Notes under the pieces: model-generated | Databases searched by the model: none | What the model was told of the DNA's origin: nothing | What the model saw: only the letters and a program-made list of their open reading frames with translations | Shown: positions 34,011 to 41,149 of the stretch, piece by piece | How positions within the stretch are numbered: the stretch's first letter is position 1 | How the letters are laid out: every line of letters starts with the position of its first letter | Source: JBMNOZ01 sp050943335 | GTDB lineage: Bacteria; Bacillota; Desulfitobacteriia; Desulfitobacteriales; Syntrophobotulaceae | Reading direction: 5' to 3' | Assembly (NCBI GenBank): GCA_050943335.1 | Contig: JBMNOZ010000019.1 | Span: 1 to 43,307 of the forward strand | DNA: 43,307 nt | Program-made: the position numbers and the translations under genes

Positions 34011-34310
34011 ATGAAGGTACGCAAAGTTCCGCTACGGATGTGTATAGGATGCCAGGAAATGAAACCTAAAAAGGAATTGTTGCGAATAGTGAAAACTGCC
34101 GAAGGAATCTTAGAATACGACCCTACATCAAAAAAAAATGGCCGGGGTGCTTACTTATGTTTTAACCCCGATTGTCTTAGTAAAGCCGTAAAAAACCGTA
34201 GATTTGAAAAAGCTTTTCAAATTAAACCTCCAGAAGAATTATTGGGTGAATTGGAAAGGCAGATGAATCGTTTTGAAACCAAGAATAGCTTCTCTGATAG
34301 GAATAGCTAG
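34011..34310 (+). CDS. ylxR: YlxR family RNA-binding protein (RnpM)
   Basis: Small protein encoded between nusA and infB across Firmicutes; the Bacillus protein binds and modulates the RNase P RNA. Cys11 and Cys14 (MCIGCQEMKPK), LLRIVKTAEG, GRGAYLCFNPDCL and AFQIK fit the YlxR fold. Length 99, normal. GGAAGGTGA lies before the ATG. Its last 38 nt overlap the ylxQ start region. Confidence 0.93.
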   Translation: MKVRKVPLRMCIGCQEMKPKKELLRIVKTAEGILEYDPTSKKNGRGAYLCFNPDCLSKAVKNRRFEKAFQIKPPEELLGELERQMNRFETKNSFSDRNS

Positions 34311-34575
34311 AAAAGCTGGGAAAGTTTATTCTGGGGAATCTCAGGTCGAGGCTTTACTTAAAAAGAAACAAGGAACCCTGCTCATTATCGCTGAGGATTG
34401 TCCAGGCGCCTTTACGAAATTTTCTCGCTGGGCACAGGATCTAGGCATACCGGTAATTAGGACCGGTAGCAAACTTCAATTAGGTTCATCAATCGGTCTT
34501 TCTCCACGCTCAACAATTCTTATCGACGACCAGGGGTTTACAAAAGCAATACTTAAGGAGTGGGAACAGACCTAA
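34273..34575 (+). CDS. ylxQ: L7Ae-like RNA-binding protein YlxQ
   Basis: A ribosomal L7Ae/L30e/S12e/Gadd45-fold protein of the nusA-infB operon, predicted to bind kink-turn RNA. Seen: ASLIGIARKAGKVYSGESQV, TLLIIAEDCPGAFTKF and VIRTGSKLQLGSSIG. The TTG at 34273 is the only sensible start and overlaps ylxR by 38 nt in another frame, so translational coupling is likely. Length 100. Confidence 0.9.
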   Translation: MKPRIASLIGIARKAGKVYSGESQVEALLKKKQGTLLIIAEDCPGAFTKFSRWAQDLGIPVIRTGSKLQLGSSIGLSPRSTILIDDQGFTKAILKEWEQT

Positions 34576-34685
34576 CGATTGAATAAGGGACAAAAGTGCT
34601 TGCTTATAAACGGGACAGAGATGTCCTCAATTATAAAGTAAGGAGTTGAAGATATTATTTATTCTCGTTTTTTTGGGGGGGTAAT

Positions 34686-37373
34686 ATGAGTACAATCCGA
34701 ATACATGAATTAGCCAAGGAACTAAATATAACTAGTAGGGATCTCATTGCAACTTTAAAAACCATAGGTATTAATGTAAAAAACCATTTAAGTGTGATTA
34801 ATGCAGAAGAGATAGCAAGAGTTAGAAAGGCTTTGGAAGAAAAGCAAATGAAGGAAAAACCTAGTGATGTAGACGATGATCTCTCCGATTTTAGGACGCC
34901 TTCTAAGGGCGTAGAGGCTGAAAAAATTGGTAAAAATACAGTCGAAGCCAATATAAAGCCCCCAGAAAACCGGGAGGTAGTTGAAAAAGAACAAAAAGCC
35001 ACACCGAGCCCTCGACAAAGTGAGGCTAAACCTTCTGCGCCAAGACGTTCTGGGCAGGGAGGAGATTCACCTGAAAAACGGACTTCACAGGGCTCAAAAG
35101 TTGCTAAAACGCCGACAGCTAAGCGTTCCGAAAATCGACCGGAAGGGCTGCAAGCCCCTTCTAAAAAACCTCAAGGTCAAACTCCCCCCGAACAACGGAA
35201 AACTCAAAAGCCCGGGGAAGCAAAACCCGAGGGAATGAAAAGACAGAGACCAGATACCGAGCGAAGACCTAGGCCTTCGGGAGATAAAACACCAGCGAAT
35301 AGGCCCGGGGGAGATTTACGTCAATCCGGACGTCTTCCTAGTGAAGGTAAGAGGCCAGCCCGTCCTCATTCAGAAGGTAGAAGACCCCAAGGGCGGTCAG
35401 AAAATAAAAAGGCGCCTCAAATGCAAAGAATTAAGATTGAGGGTAAATCTGTCGAGCTCACTGTCGCTGAGCAGCCGGTTAAACGGCAACCGCCTGAAAA
35501 GAAAAAAGCGCTTGAAAACAGAGGTCCGGCTTTCAGTAAAAAAAGAGAACCCGAAAAAGCTATATCTAAATTAAGAAGAAATGAAAAGGCTAAAACCAAG
35601 GCTAAAGAAAAGAAAGACACGGGACCTAAACATATAGTTATTCCCGAAAGTCTAACGGTACAAGAACTGGCTCAAAGAATGAGCAGAAAAGTCGGGGAAG
35701 TTATAAAAGAACTGATGAAACTTGGGGTAATGGCAACGATTAATCAGGAAATCGATTCTGACACGGCGGAGATAGTCGCCAATGAAATGGGAGTAACGGT
35801 TGAAGTTAAGATTGAGAAACCTCTTACCATTATTGAGGAAGTTGAAGATAATCCTTCGGATTTAAAACCCCGCCCTCCTGTAGTGACGGTTATGGGTCAT
35901 GTAGATCATGGAAAAACATCATTGCTTGATGCCATTCGTTCGTCGAATGTTACGGCTTCTGAAGCCGGCGGTATCACTCAGCATATTGGCGCCTACCAGG
36001 TGGAAATCCGAAATCAAAAAATTACCTTTTTAGATACACCCGGCCACGAAGCTTTTACATCTATGAGAGCTCGGGGAGCGCAAGTAACTGACGTCGCAGT
36101 TTTGGTAGTTGCCGGTGATGACGGGGTTATGCCGCAAACCGTTGAAGCGATTAACCATGCCAAAGCTGCTGATATTCCAATAATTGTTGCCATTAATAAA
36201 ATTGATAAGAAAGAAGCTAATCCGGAGAAAATCAAGCAAGAATTGACTGAGTACGGATTGGTTGTTGAAGAGTGGGGTGGAGATACAATTGCTGTTCCTG
36301 TATCGGCAAAGACCCGAACCAATATCGAAACACTCTTAGAGATGATCCTGTTGGTTGCGGAAATGAGAGAACTTAAAGCCAACCCCAACAGAAAAGCCTC
36401 CGGTACCGTTATTGAAGCCAAGCTGGATAAGGGCAGGGGGCCGGTCGTAACGGTCTTGATAAGCAAAGGGACTTTAAATGTAGGAGATGTAATTATAGCT
36501 GGGCATTCCTTTGGGCGTATTCGAGCTATGGTAGACGACAAAGGGCGGCGAGTAAAAAAAGCCGGTCCTTCTATGCCCGTTGAAGTCCAAGGATTATCAG
36601 AAGTTCCCCAAGCGGGAGAAATTTTCAATGTTGTAGACGATGAAAAAATGGCCCGTGCTATTGCTGAAGCGCGAATGGAAGAGAGAAAGGCCGAGGAAGT
36701 AAAACAAAAATCAAAAATTAGCCTCGATGATTTATTTGAAAAAATAAAGGACGGAGAGGTAAAAGAGCTGAATATTATTATCAAAGCCGATGTGCAAGGT
36801 TCTGTGGAAGCTCTTAAACAATCTCTAATGCAACTTAGCACCGAAGAAGTAAGAGTTAATATAATCCATGGCGGGGTCGGAGCAATAAGTGAATCTGACG
36901 TTATGTTGGCCGCGGCTTCAAACGCTATTATTATTGGTTTTAATATTCGCCACGATTCTAACACTAAGGCTACAGCAGAAATTGAAGAAGTAGATATTCG
37001 GCTTTATCGCGTAATTTATGATGCTATAGATGATATTAAGGCAGCTATGGAAGGATTGTTAGAACCGGATTACAAGGAAGTAATAAGCGGAAGAGCGGAA
37101 GTACGTCAGATATTTAAGGTTCCCAAAGTGGGGACAGTAGCTGGTTGCTATGTAACGGAAGGGAAAATAACCCGTTCTTCTAAAGTTCGAGTTATTCGGG
37201 ACGGGGTTGTAATTTTTGAAAACGATATTGAATCTCTTAAGCGTTTTAAAGATGATGTTAAGGAAGTCTCAGAGGGGTACGAATGCGGTATCGGAGTTAA
37301 GAACTTTAACGACATCAAAGAAAATGATATTTTAGAAGCCTTTTTTATGGAGGAAGTAAAAAGGGAGCTCTAA
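34686..37373 (+). CDS. infB: Translation initiation factor IF-2
   Basis: GTPase that brings fMet-tRNA to the 30S subunit and promotes 50S joining. The N-terminal IF2N motif (STIRIHELAKELNITSRDLI) is followed by a 250-residue Lys/Pro/Arg-rich disordered linker (about 60-310) and a second IF2N-like helix set. The G domain has G1 GHVDHGKT (404-411), G3 DTPGHEAFTSMRARG and G4 NKID; domains II-IV follow to KEVSEGYECGIGVKNFND. Length 895. GGGGGGG precedes the ATG. Linker length and basic character are normal for clostridial IF-2. Confidence 0.97.
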   Translation: MSTIRIHELAKELNITSRDLIATLKTIGINVKNHLSVINAEEIARVRKALEEKQMKEKPSDVDDDLSDFRTPSKGVEAEKIGKNTVEANIKPPENREVVEKEQKATPSPRQSEAKPSAPRRSGQGGDSPEKRTSQGSKVAKTPTAKRSENRPEGLQAPSKKPQGQTPPEQRKTQKPGEAKPEGMKRQRPDTERRPRPSGDKTPANRPGGDLRQSGRLPSEGKRPARPHSEGRRPQGRSENKKAPQMQRIKIEGKSVELTVAEQPVKRQPPEKKKALENRGPAFSKKREPEKAISKLRRNEKAKTKAKEKKDTGPKHIVIPESLTVQELAQRMSRKVGEVIKELMKLGVMATINQEIDSDTAEIVANEMGVTVEVKIEKPLTIIEEVEDNPSDLKPRPPVVTVMGHVDHGKTSLLDAIRSSNVTASEAGGITQHIGAYQVEIRNQKITFLDTPGHEAFTSMRARGAQVTDVAVLVVAGDDGVMPQTVEAINHAKAADIPIIVAINKIDKKEANPEKIKQELTEYGLVVEEWGGDTIAVPVSAKTRTNIETLLEMILLVAEMRELKANPNRKASGTVIEAKLDKGRGPVVTVLISKGTLNVGDVIIAGHSFGRIRAMVDDKGRRVKKAGPSMPVEVQGLSEVPQAGEIFNVVDDEKMARAIAEARMEERKAEEVKQKSKISLDDLFEKIKDGEVKELNIIIKADVQGSVEALKQSLMQLSTEEVRVNIIHGGVGAISESDVMLAAASNAIIIGFNIRHDSNTKATAEIEEVDIRLYRVIYDAIDDIKAAMEGLLEPDYKEVISGRAEVRQIFKVPKVGTVAGCYVTEGKITRSSKVRVIRDGVVIFENDIESLKRFKDDVKEVSEGYECGIGVKNFNDIKENDILEAFFMEEVKREL

Positions 37374-37394
37374 TAAGCATTGGAGGGAATCCTA

Positions 37395-37766
37395 ATGGTT
37401 AAGCATAGAGCTTTCCGTCTCGCAGAAGCTATTAAGATTGAGGTCTCGAGGATAATAAGAGAAGAAATAAAAGATCCTAGATTAGGTTTTGTGACCGTAA
37501 CCGCCGTCGAAGTAACTGATGATTTAAGACATGCAAAAATATTTGTAAGCATTATGGGAGACAAAGCAGAAATAAAAAAGAATATGGATGTCTTAACCAA
37601 AGCTTCCAGTTATGTTCGCAGTGAATTAGGGAAAAATATACGGGTTCGTTACGTACCAGAAATAGTTTTTAAACATGATCAATCAATTGAACACGGTGTC
37701 TATATTTCGAAATTATTGCGCGACGTGGGAGTGGATGGTGAAAACGATGAGGGAGAGAACAGCTAG
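37395..37766 (+). CDS. rbfA: 30S ribosome-binding factor RbfA
   Basis: Cold-shock and 30S maturation factor binding near the 16S 5' end. The single KH-like fold shows RLAEAIKIEVSRIIREEIKD, DPRLGFVTVTAVEVTDDLRH and LGKNIRVRYVPEIVF. The ATG at 37395 has GGAGGG 7 nt upstream; an in-frame TTG at 37380 would consume that site. Length 123 is typical. Its end overlaps the start of nrnA by 20 nt. Confidence 0.94.
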   Translation: MVKHRAFRLAEAIKIEVSRIIREEIKDPRLGFVTVTAVEVTDDLRHAKIFVSIMGDKAEIKKNMDVLTKASSYVRSELGKNIRVRYVPEIVFKHDQSIEHGVYISKLLRDVGVDGENDEGENS

Positions 37767-38751
37767 GGAAGATATTGAAAAAAAACAATTATTTTCCATA
37801 ATAAAAAAAGTGCCTGAAGCGGCACTTTTCTCCCATGATTTCCCGGATGGGGATTGTCTAGGATCTATGCTGGCTTTAGGCTTGGCTCTAGAAGGTATGG
37901 GAAAAAAAGTTTGCTACTATAACGCAGGTCCCTTTCCGAAAAATTTAAAATTTTTGCCAGGGTTCGAGAAAATTTCGTCTACTATAAAAGAAAAATTACC
38001 CGAAACCTTGATTTATATTGACTGCGCGGACCAGGGAAGAACGGCTGGTATTATTGGCCTCGAAGATCTTGTGGTGGATAAGCAGGTTATAAATATTGAT
38101 CACCATGTCTCTAATGATTATTTTGGGTCCTTAAATTGGGTTGATTCCGAAGCGGCAGCAACCGGGGAAATGATATTCGCTTTACTTAAGGAACTAGGGG
38201 TCAGGATCTCTGAGGAGATTGCGACCAATTTATATTCGGCAATTATTACTGATACGGGAAGATTCAGTTATAGCAATACTAATCCTGGAAGTTTTAAGAT
38301 CGCGGCTGAACTAGTAGAAACGGGAATAGACCTTGTAAAAATAAATAATATCCTGTTTGAACAGAAAACTCTTCCTCAAATAAGGCTTCTCCACAAAGCG
38401 CTTTCCAATTTGAGACTGAATCAGGAAGGCAGTATCGCCTTAATAACCCTTTCGCAAAAGGATTTTAGCGAGATAGGTGCCGATGAAAACGCAAGTGAGG
38501 GACTGGTGAATTACGCCCGCAATATTGAAAATGTAGAAGCAGCAGTGCTGTTTAAAGAGTTAGAAGGAAACCAAATAAAAGTCAGCTTTCGCTCTAATTC
38601 CTGGCTGGATGTGAATAAAATTGCGGTAGAGTTTGGAGGCGGTGGACATATCAGAGCTTCAGGTTGCACTATTAACGCTCCCTTAGCTGAAGCGGTTGAG
38701 ATTGTTGTTTCTACACTAGAGGAGGCTTTAAAACTTGGACGGAATCATTAA
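37747..38751 (+). CDS. nrnA: DHH-family oligoribonuclease / pAp phosphatase NrnA
   Basis: Degrades 2-5 nt RNA fragments and dephosphorylates pAp. DHH-domain metal motifs: HDFPDGDCLGS (residues 30-40), IYIDCAD, NIDHHVSN and AIITDTGRFSYSNT; the C-terminal DHHA1 domain has FGGGGHIRASG. The preferred ATG is 37747, with GGTG 6 nt upstream; ATG 37735 is an alternative and both overlap rbfA. Length 334. Its end overlaps truB by 17 nt. This rbfA-nrnA-truB-ribF order is typical of Firmicutes. Confidence 0.94.
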   Translation: MRERTAREDIEKKQLFSIIKKVPEAALFSHDFPDGDCLGSMLALGLALEGMGKKVCYYNAGPFPKNLKFLPGFEKISSTIKEKLPETLIYIDCADQGRTAGIIGLEDLVVDKQVINIDHHVSNDYFGSLNWVDSEAAATGEMIFALLKELGVRISEEIATNLYSAIITDTGRFSYSNTNPGSFKIAAELVETGIDLVKINNILFEQKTLPQIRLLHKALSNLRLNQEGSIALITLSQKDFSEIGADENASEGLVNYARNIENVEAAVLFKELEGNQIKVSFRSNSWLDVNKIAVEFGGGGHIRASGCTINAPLAEAVEIVVSTLEEALKLGRNH

Positions 38752-39619
38752 TGTACTCAAACCGATAGGCATGACTTCTGCTGATGTGGTAAGGTGGATG
38801 CGTAGAAAAATTCGTTCGGCTAAAGTCGGTCATATTGGAACTTTGGATCCCGGCGCGACCGGGGTTTTGCCTATTTGTTTGGGAACGGCTACCAGGTTAG
38901 CAGAGTATTATTCCGACCAAGATAAGTTGTACCGAGCAGAAATTACTTTTGGTATAATTACTGATACCCAAGACGCTTTTGGTAGAGAAATTACAAAGGC
39001 GAGTCCTAAGGTTTCAAAAGCGGATTTTGAAAAAATTATTGAGGATTTTATAGGAGAAATAGATCAGGTTCCGCCAATGCATTCGGCAGTGAAGAAAGAT
39101 GGCAAACGGCTCTACGAGTATGCTCGTCGCGGCCTGGAAGTAAGTAGAACCAAAAGGCGGATCCGGATAGAAAAGATAGAACTTATCCATTGGCAGGGAG
39201 GTGATTTTCCAAAAGCACTCTTTGATATTAAATGTTCGAAAGGAACCTATGTCCGGACTCTATGTCATGACATAGGGGGAAGATTGGGATGCGGAGCGCA
39301 TATGTCTTTTTTGTTAAGACTTCAATCCGGGCGCTTTTCTCTAGATTCGACTTATACGTTGGAAGAAATCGAAGACCTAATAAAAAACGGGGATTTCAGT
39401 TTTGTTGTAAATCAGGAGTGGGGCCTTACTCTCCCACGGGTAAAAATTCCGCCTGACCGCTTAAAAGCCTTTAAAAATGGGCTTTCAACCGTGAACACCA
39501 GAGTGGAAGGAAAGGTTTTGGGAAATAGGGAACCGGTTCAAGTTTTTTGCGAAGATGTATTTTTAGGTATCGGTATTTGGGAAAATGGTTGTCTTAAACC
39601 CTGTAAGGTCTTAGGCTGA
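38735..39619 (+). CDS. truB: tRNA pseudouridine(55) synthase
   Basis: Forms pseudouridine 55 in the tRNA T-loop. Catalytic Asp38 lies in VGHIGTLDPGATGVLP; VPPMHSAVKKDGKRLYEYAR and CSKGTYVRTLCHDIG are the other family motifs, and a PUA-like domain ends the protein. Length 294. Start is TTG, with AGGAGG 9 nt upstream inside nrnA, so the two are coupled. It complements trmFO (U54) in completing the T-loop. Confidence 0.96.
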   Translation: MDGIINVLKPIGMTSADVVRWMRRKIRSAKVGHIGTLDPGATGVLPICLGTATRLAEYYSDQDKLYRAEITFGIITDTQDAFGREITKASPKVSKADFEKIIEDFIGEIDQVPPMHSAVKKDGKRLYEYARRGLEVSRTKRRIRIEKIELIHWQGGDFPKALFDIKCSKGTYVRTLCHDIGGRLGCGAHMSFLLRLQSGRFSLDSTYTLEEIEDLIKNGDFSFVVNQEWGLTLPRVKIPPDRLKAFKNGLSTVNTRVEGKVLGNREPVQVFCEDVFLGIGIWENGCLKPCKVLG

Positions 39620-39646
39620 GGAGCTAAGAGGAGGTAAGAGATAAGA

Positions 39647-40573
39647 TTGGAAATTAGCAAGTTTAAGCCCGGGCATGTCTATGAGCCAACGGTCGTTGCT
39701 TTAGGTAATTTCGATGGGGTTCATCTTGGTCATCGTAAGCTTTTAGAGTGGGCTTTGGAAAAATCGAGATCCGAGAATCTGAAACTGTCCGTTCTACTTT
39801 TTTGTCCTCATCCACTAAAGGTTCTTTACCCAGAGAGGAAATTAAATTTACTTACCAGTTATGAAGAACGCCTAGAAATTTTTGAACAAATAGGAGTGGA
39901 CAAGGTCCTTTTATTTCCTTTCACGTCTGAATTTGCAACTACTTCCCCAGAGGCGTTTGTCCGGGAGGTATTGTTAAAAATAGGTACTGTTCATGTCTTT
40001 GTTGGCTTTGACTATACTTTCGGCTACCAAGGAAAAGGTAATCCTGAAGTGCTTAAAGTCCTAGCCAAACAGTATGGTTTTGGTCTCAGTGTGCTTGAAG
40101 CCCAAAAAGTGAACAACAAGCTTATCTCTTCTTCAGAAATAAGGAAACATTTGCTTAACGGAGATATTTCCCAGGCTAAGGAATTGATGGGGAGCTCTCC
40201 TAAAATTGTCGGTAAAGTGATCCCGGGGGATAAAAGGGGTCGTTCGTTGGGTTTCCCAACAGCGAACATCCAAGTAGGAGAGGATTCACTAATTCCCAAA
40301 AACGGTGTTTATGCTGTAAAAACCATTATTGACGGTCAGGAATATAAAGGGATGTTGAATATAGGTCTCTGTTCGACTTTTAAAGATCTTCCTGAGAGAT
40401 CAATAGAGGTAAACTTCTTTGATTATCAGGGTAACCTATACGATAGAAAACTCAGCATTTCACTTGAGGCTAGATTGCGGGATGAAAAAAAATTTAAAGG
40501 GGTTGAGGAGATAATTTCTCAGCTCTATAAAGACAAACAAAAGGCCCTTACTCTTCTGAACAGTATGAAATGA
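39647..40573 (+). CDS. ribF: Bifunctional riboflavin kinase / FAD synthetase
   Basis: Makes FMN then FAD. The N-terminal nucleotidyltransferase domain carries the HxGH-type GNFDGVHLGH (20-29) and SSSEIRKHLLNGDI; the C-terminal riboflavin kinase barrel has GDKRGRSLGFPTANI and NGVYAVKTIIDG. Length 308. Start is TTG with GAGGT upstream. Last gene before the rpsO leader; it supplies FAD for TrmFO among others. Confidence 0.95.
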   Translation: MEISKFKPGHVYEPTVVALGNFDGVHLGHRKLLEWALEKSRSENLKLSVLLFCPHPLKVLYPERKLNLLTSYEERLEIFEQIGVDKVLLFPFTSEFATTSPEAFVREVLLKIGTVHVFVGFDYTFGYQGKGNPEVLKVLAKQYGFGLSVLEAQKVNNKLISSSEIRKHLLNGDISQAKELMGSSPKIVGKVIPGDKRGRSLGFPTANIQVGEDSLIPKNGVYAVKTIIDGQEYKGMLNIGLCSTFKDLPERSIEVNFFDYQGNLYDRKLSISLEARLRDEKKFKGVEEIISQLYKDKQKALTLLNSMK

Positions 40574-40603
40574 TGAAAAACTTTACAAATTCGCTCTAAT
40601 AAG

Positions 40604-40674
40604 TTAAACTTACCAAGAAACCGCTACTAGGTTTAAGCGATCCTCCGACGCTTTACTTGGTAGCTGGTGTTTAA
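40604..40674 (+). ncRNA. Ribosomal S15 leader (three-way junction) upstream of rpsO
   Basis: Outer stem TTAAAC (40604-40609)/GTTTAA (40669-40674), then P1 TACCAAG (40611-40617)/CTTGGTA (40656-40662). P1 opens into two hairpins directly abutting: P2 AAACC (40618-40622)/GGTTT (40630-40634) and P3 AAGCG (40635-40639)/CGCTT (40649-40653). A three-way junction just before the Shine-Dalgarno is the known form of S15 autoregulatory leaders in Firmicutes, where excess S15 binds and blocks its own translation. Assignment is by structure, position and gene. Confidence 0.75.
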
Positions 40675-40698
40675 AAAATTATGGAGGTGCGTATTAAA

Positions 40699-40965
40699 AT
40701 GCTTACACCAGAGAGAAAAAAAGAGATTATTGCTAAGTTCCAAAAACACGAAGGGGATACTGGTTCACCGGAAGTTCAAATCGCTCTTTTAACAACTAGA
40801 ATTAATGAATTAACGGAACATTTTAAAGTTCATAAAAAGGACCACCATTCCCGTCGGGGTTTGTTAAAGTTGGTTGGTAAGCGTCGGGCCCTATTAAACT
40901 ATTTAATGAAAACTGATTTTAACCGGTATCGTGAAATTATCACCGAACTTGGTTTACGGCGTTAA
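40699..40965 (+). CDS. rpsO: 30S ribosomal protein S15
   Basis: Primary 16S-binding protein of the central domain. The sequence MLTPERKKEIIAKFQKHEGD, TGSPEVQIALLTTRINELTE, FKVHKKDHHSRRGLL and the final LNYLMKTDFNRYREII are diagnostic. The ATG at 40699 (88 residues) is preferred because GGAGGTG lies 9 nt upstream. A hairpin-terminator separates it from pnp, the normal downstream neighbour. Confidence 0.98.
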   Translation: MLTPERKKEIIAKFQKHEGDTGSPEVQIALLTTRINELTEHFKVHKKDHHSRRGLLKLVGKRRALLNYLMKTDFNRYREIITELGLRR

Positions 40966-41009
40966 AGAAACGTTTTGGAACTACCTGGGCATTGTTTACG
41001 ACAGTTAAC

Positions 41010-41040
41010 AGGAGCGAATTTTCTCGCTCCTTGCTTGTTT
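41010..41040 (+). terminator. Intrinsic terminator between rpsO and pnp
   Basis: AGGAGCGA (41010-41017) pairs with TCGCTCCT (41024-41031) over a 6-nt loop, then TGCTTGTTT. It ends rpsO transcription at least in part. Confidence 0.8.
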
Positions 41041-41061
41041 ATAACCTTACGGTTATTTTTC
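41041..41061 (+). terminator. Second small hairpin with T tract in the pnp leader
   Basis: ATAACC (41041-41046) pairs with GGTTAT (41051-41056) across TTAC, then TTTT. It could be a second stop or part of the pnp mRNA leader, which is autoregulated in other bacteria. The rest of the leader to 41149 shows no further structure that I trust. Confidence 0.4.
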
Positions 41062-41149
41062 CGTTAAGTAAGGAGATAATACAGAAGATAATAAATAACT
41101 ATCCAATTGTTCCAAGTAAGGATATAAACTTAATAAAGGAGGTATTATA

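Noticed and set aside
36014..36964. Long open frame (316 codons) antisense to infB
   Set aside because: Composition is the Ser/Ile/Thr-rich pattern produced opposite a Lys/Glu/Asp/Gly-rich coding frame, with no ribosome site and no family resemblance; it lies wholly inside the well-supported infB.
40582..40610. Promoter-like TTTACA-17-TAAACT before rpsO
   Set aside because: It would start transcription inside the S15 leader and remove the 5' half of its junction.
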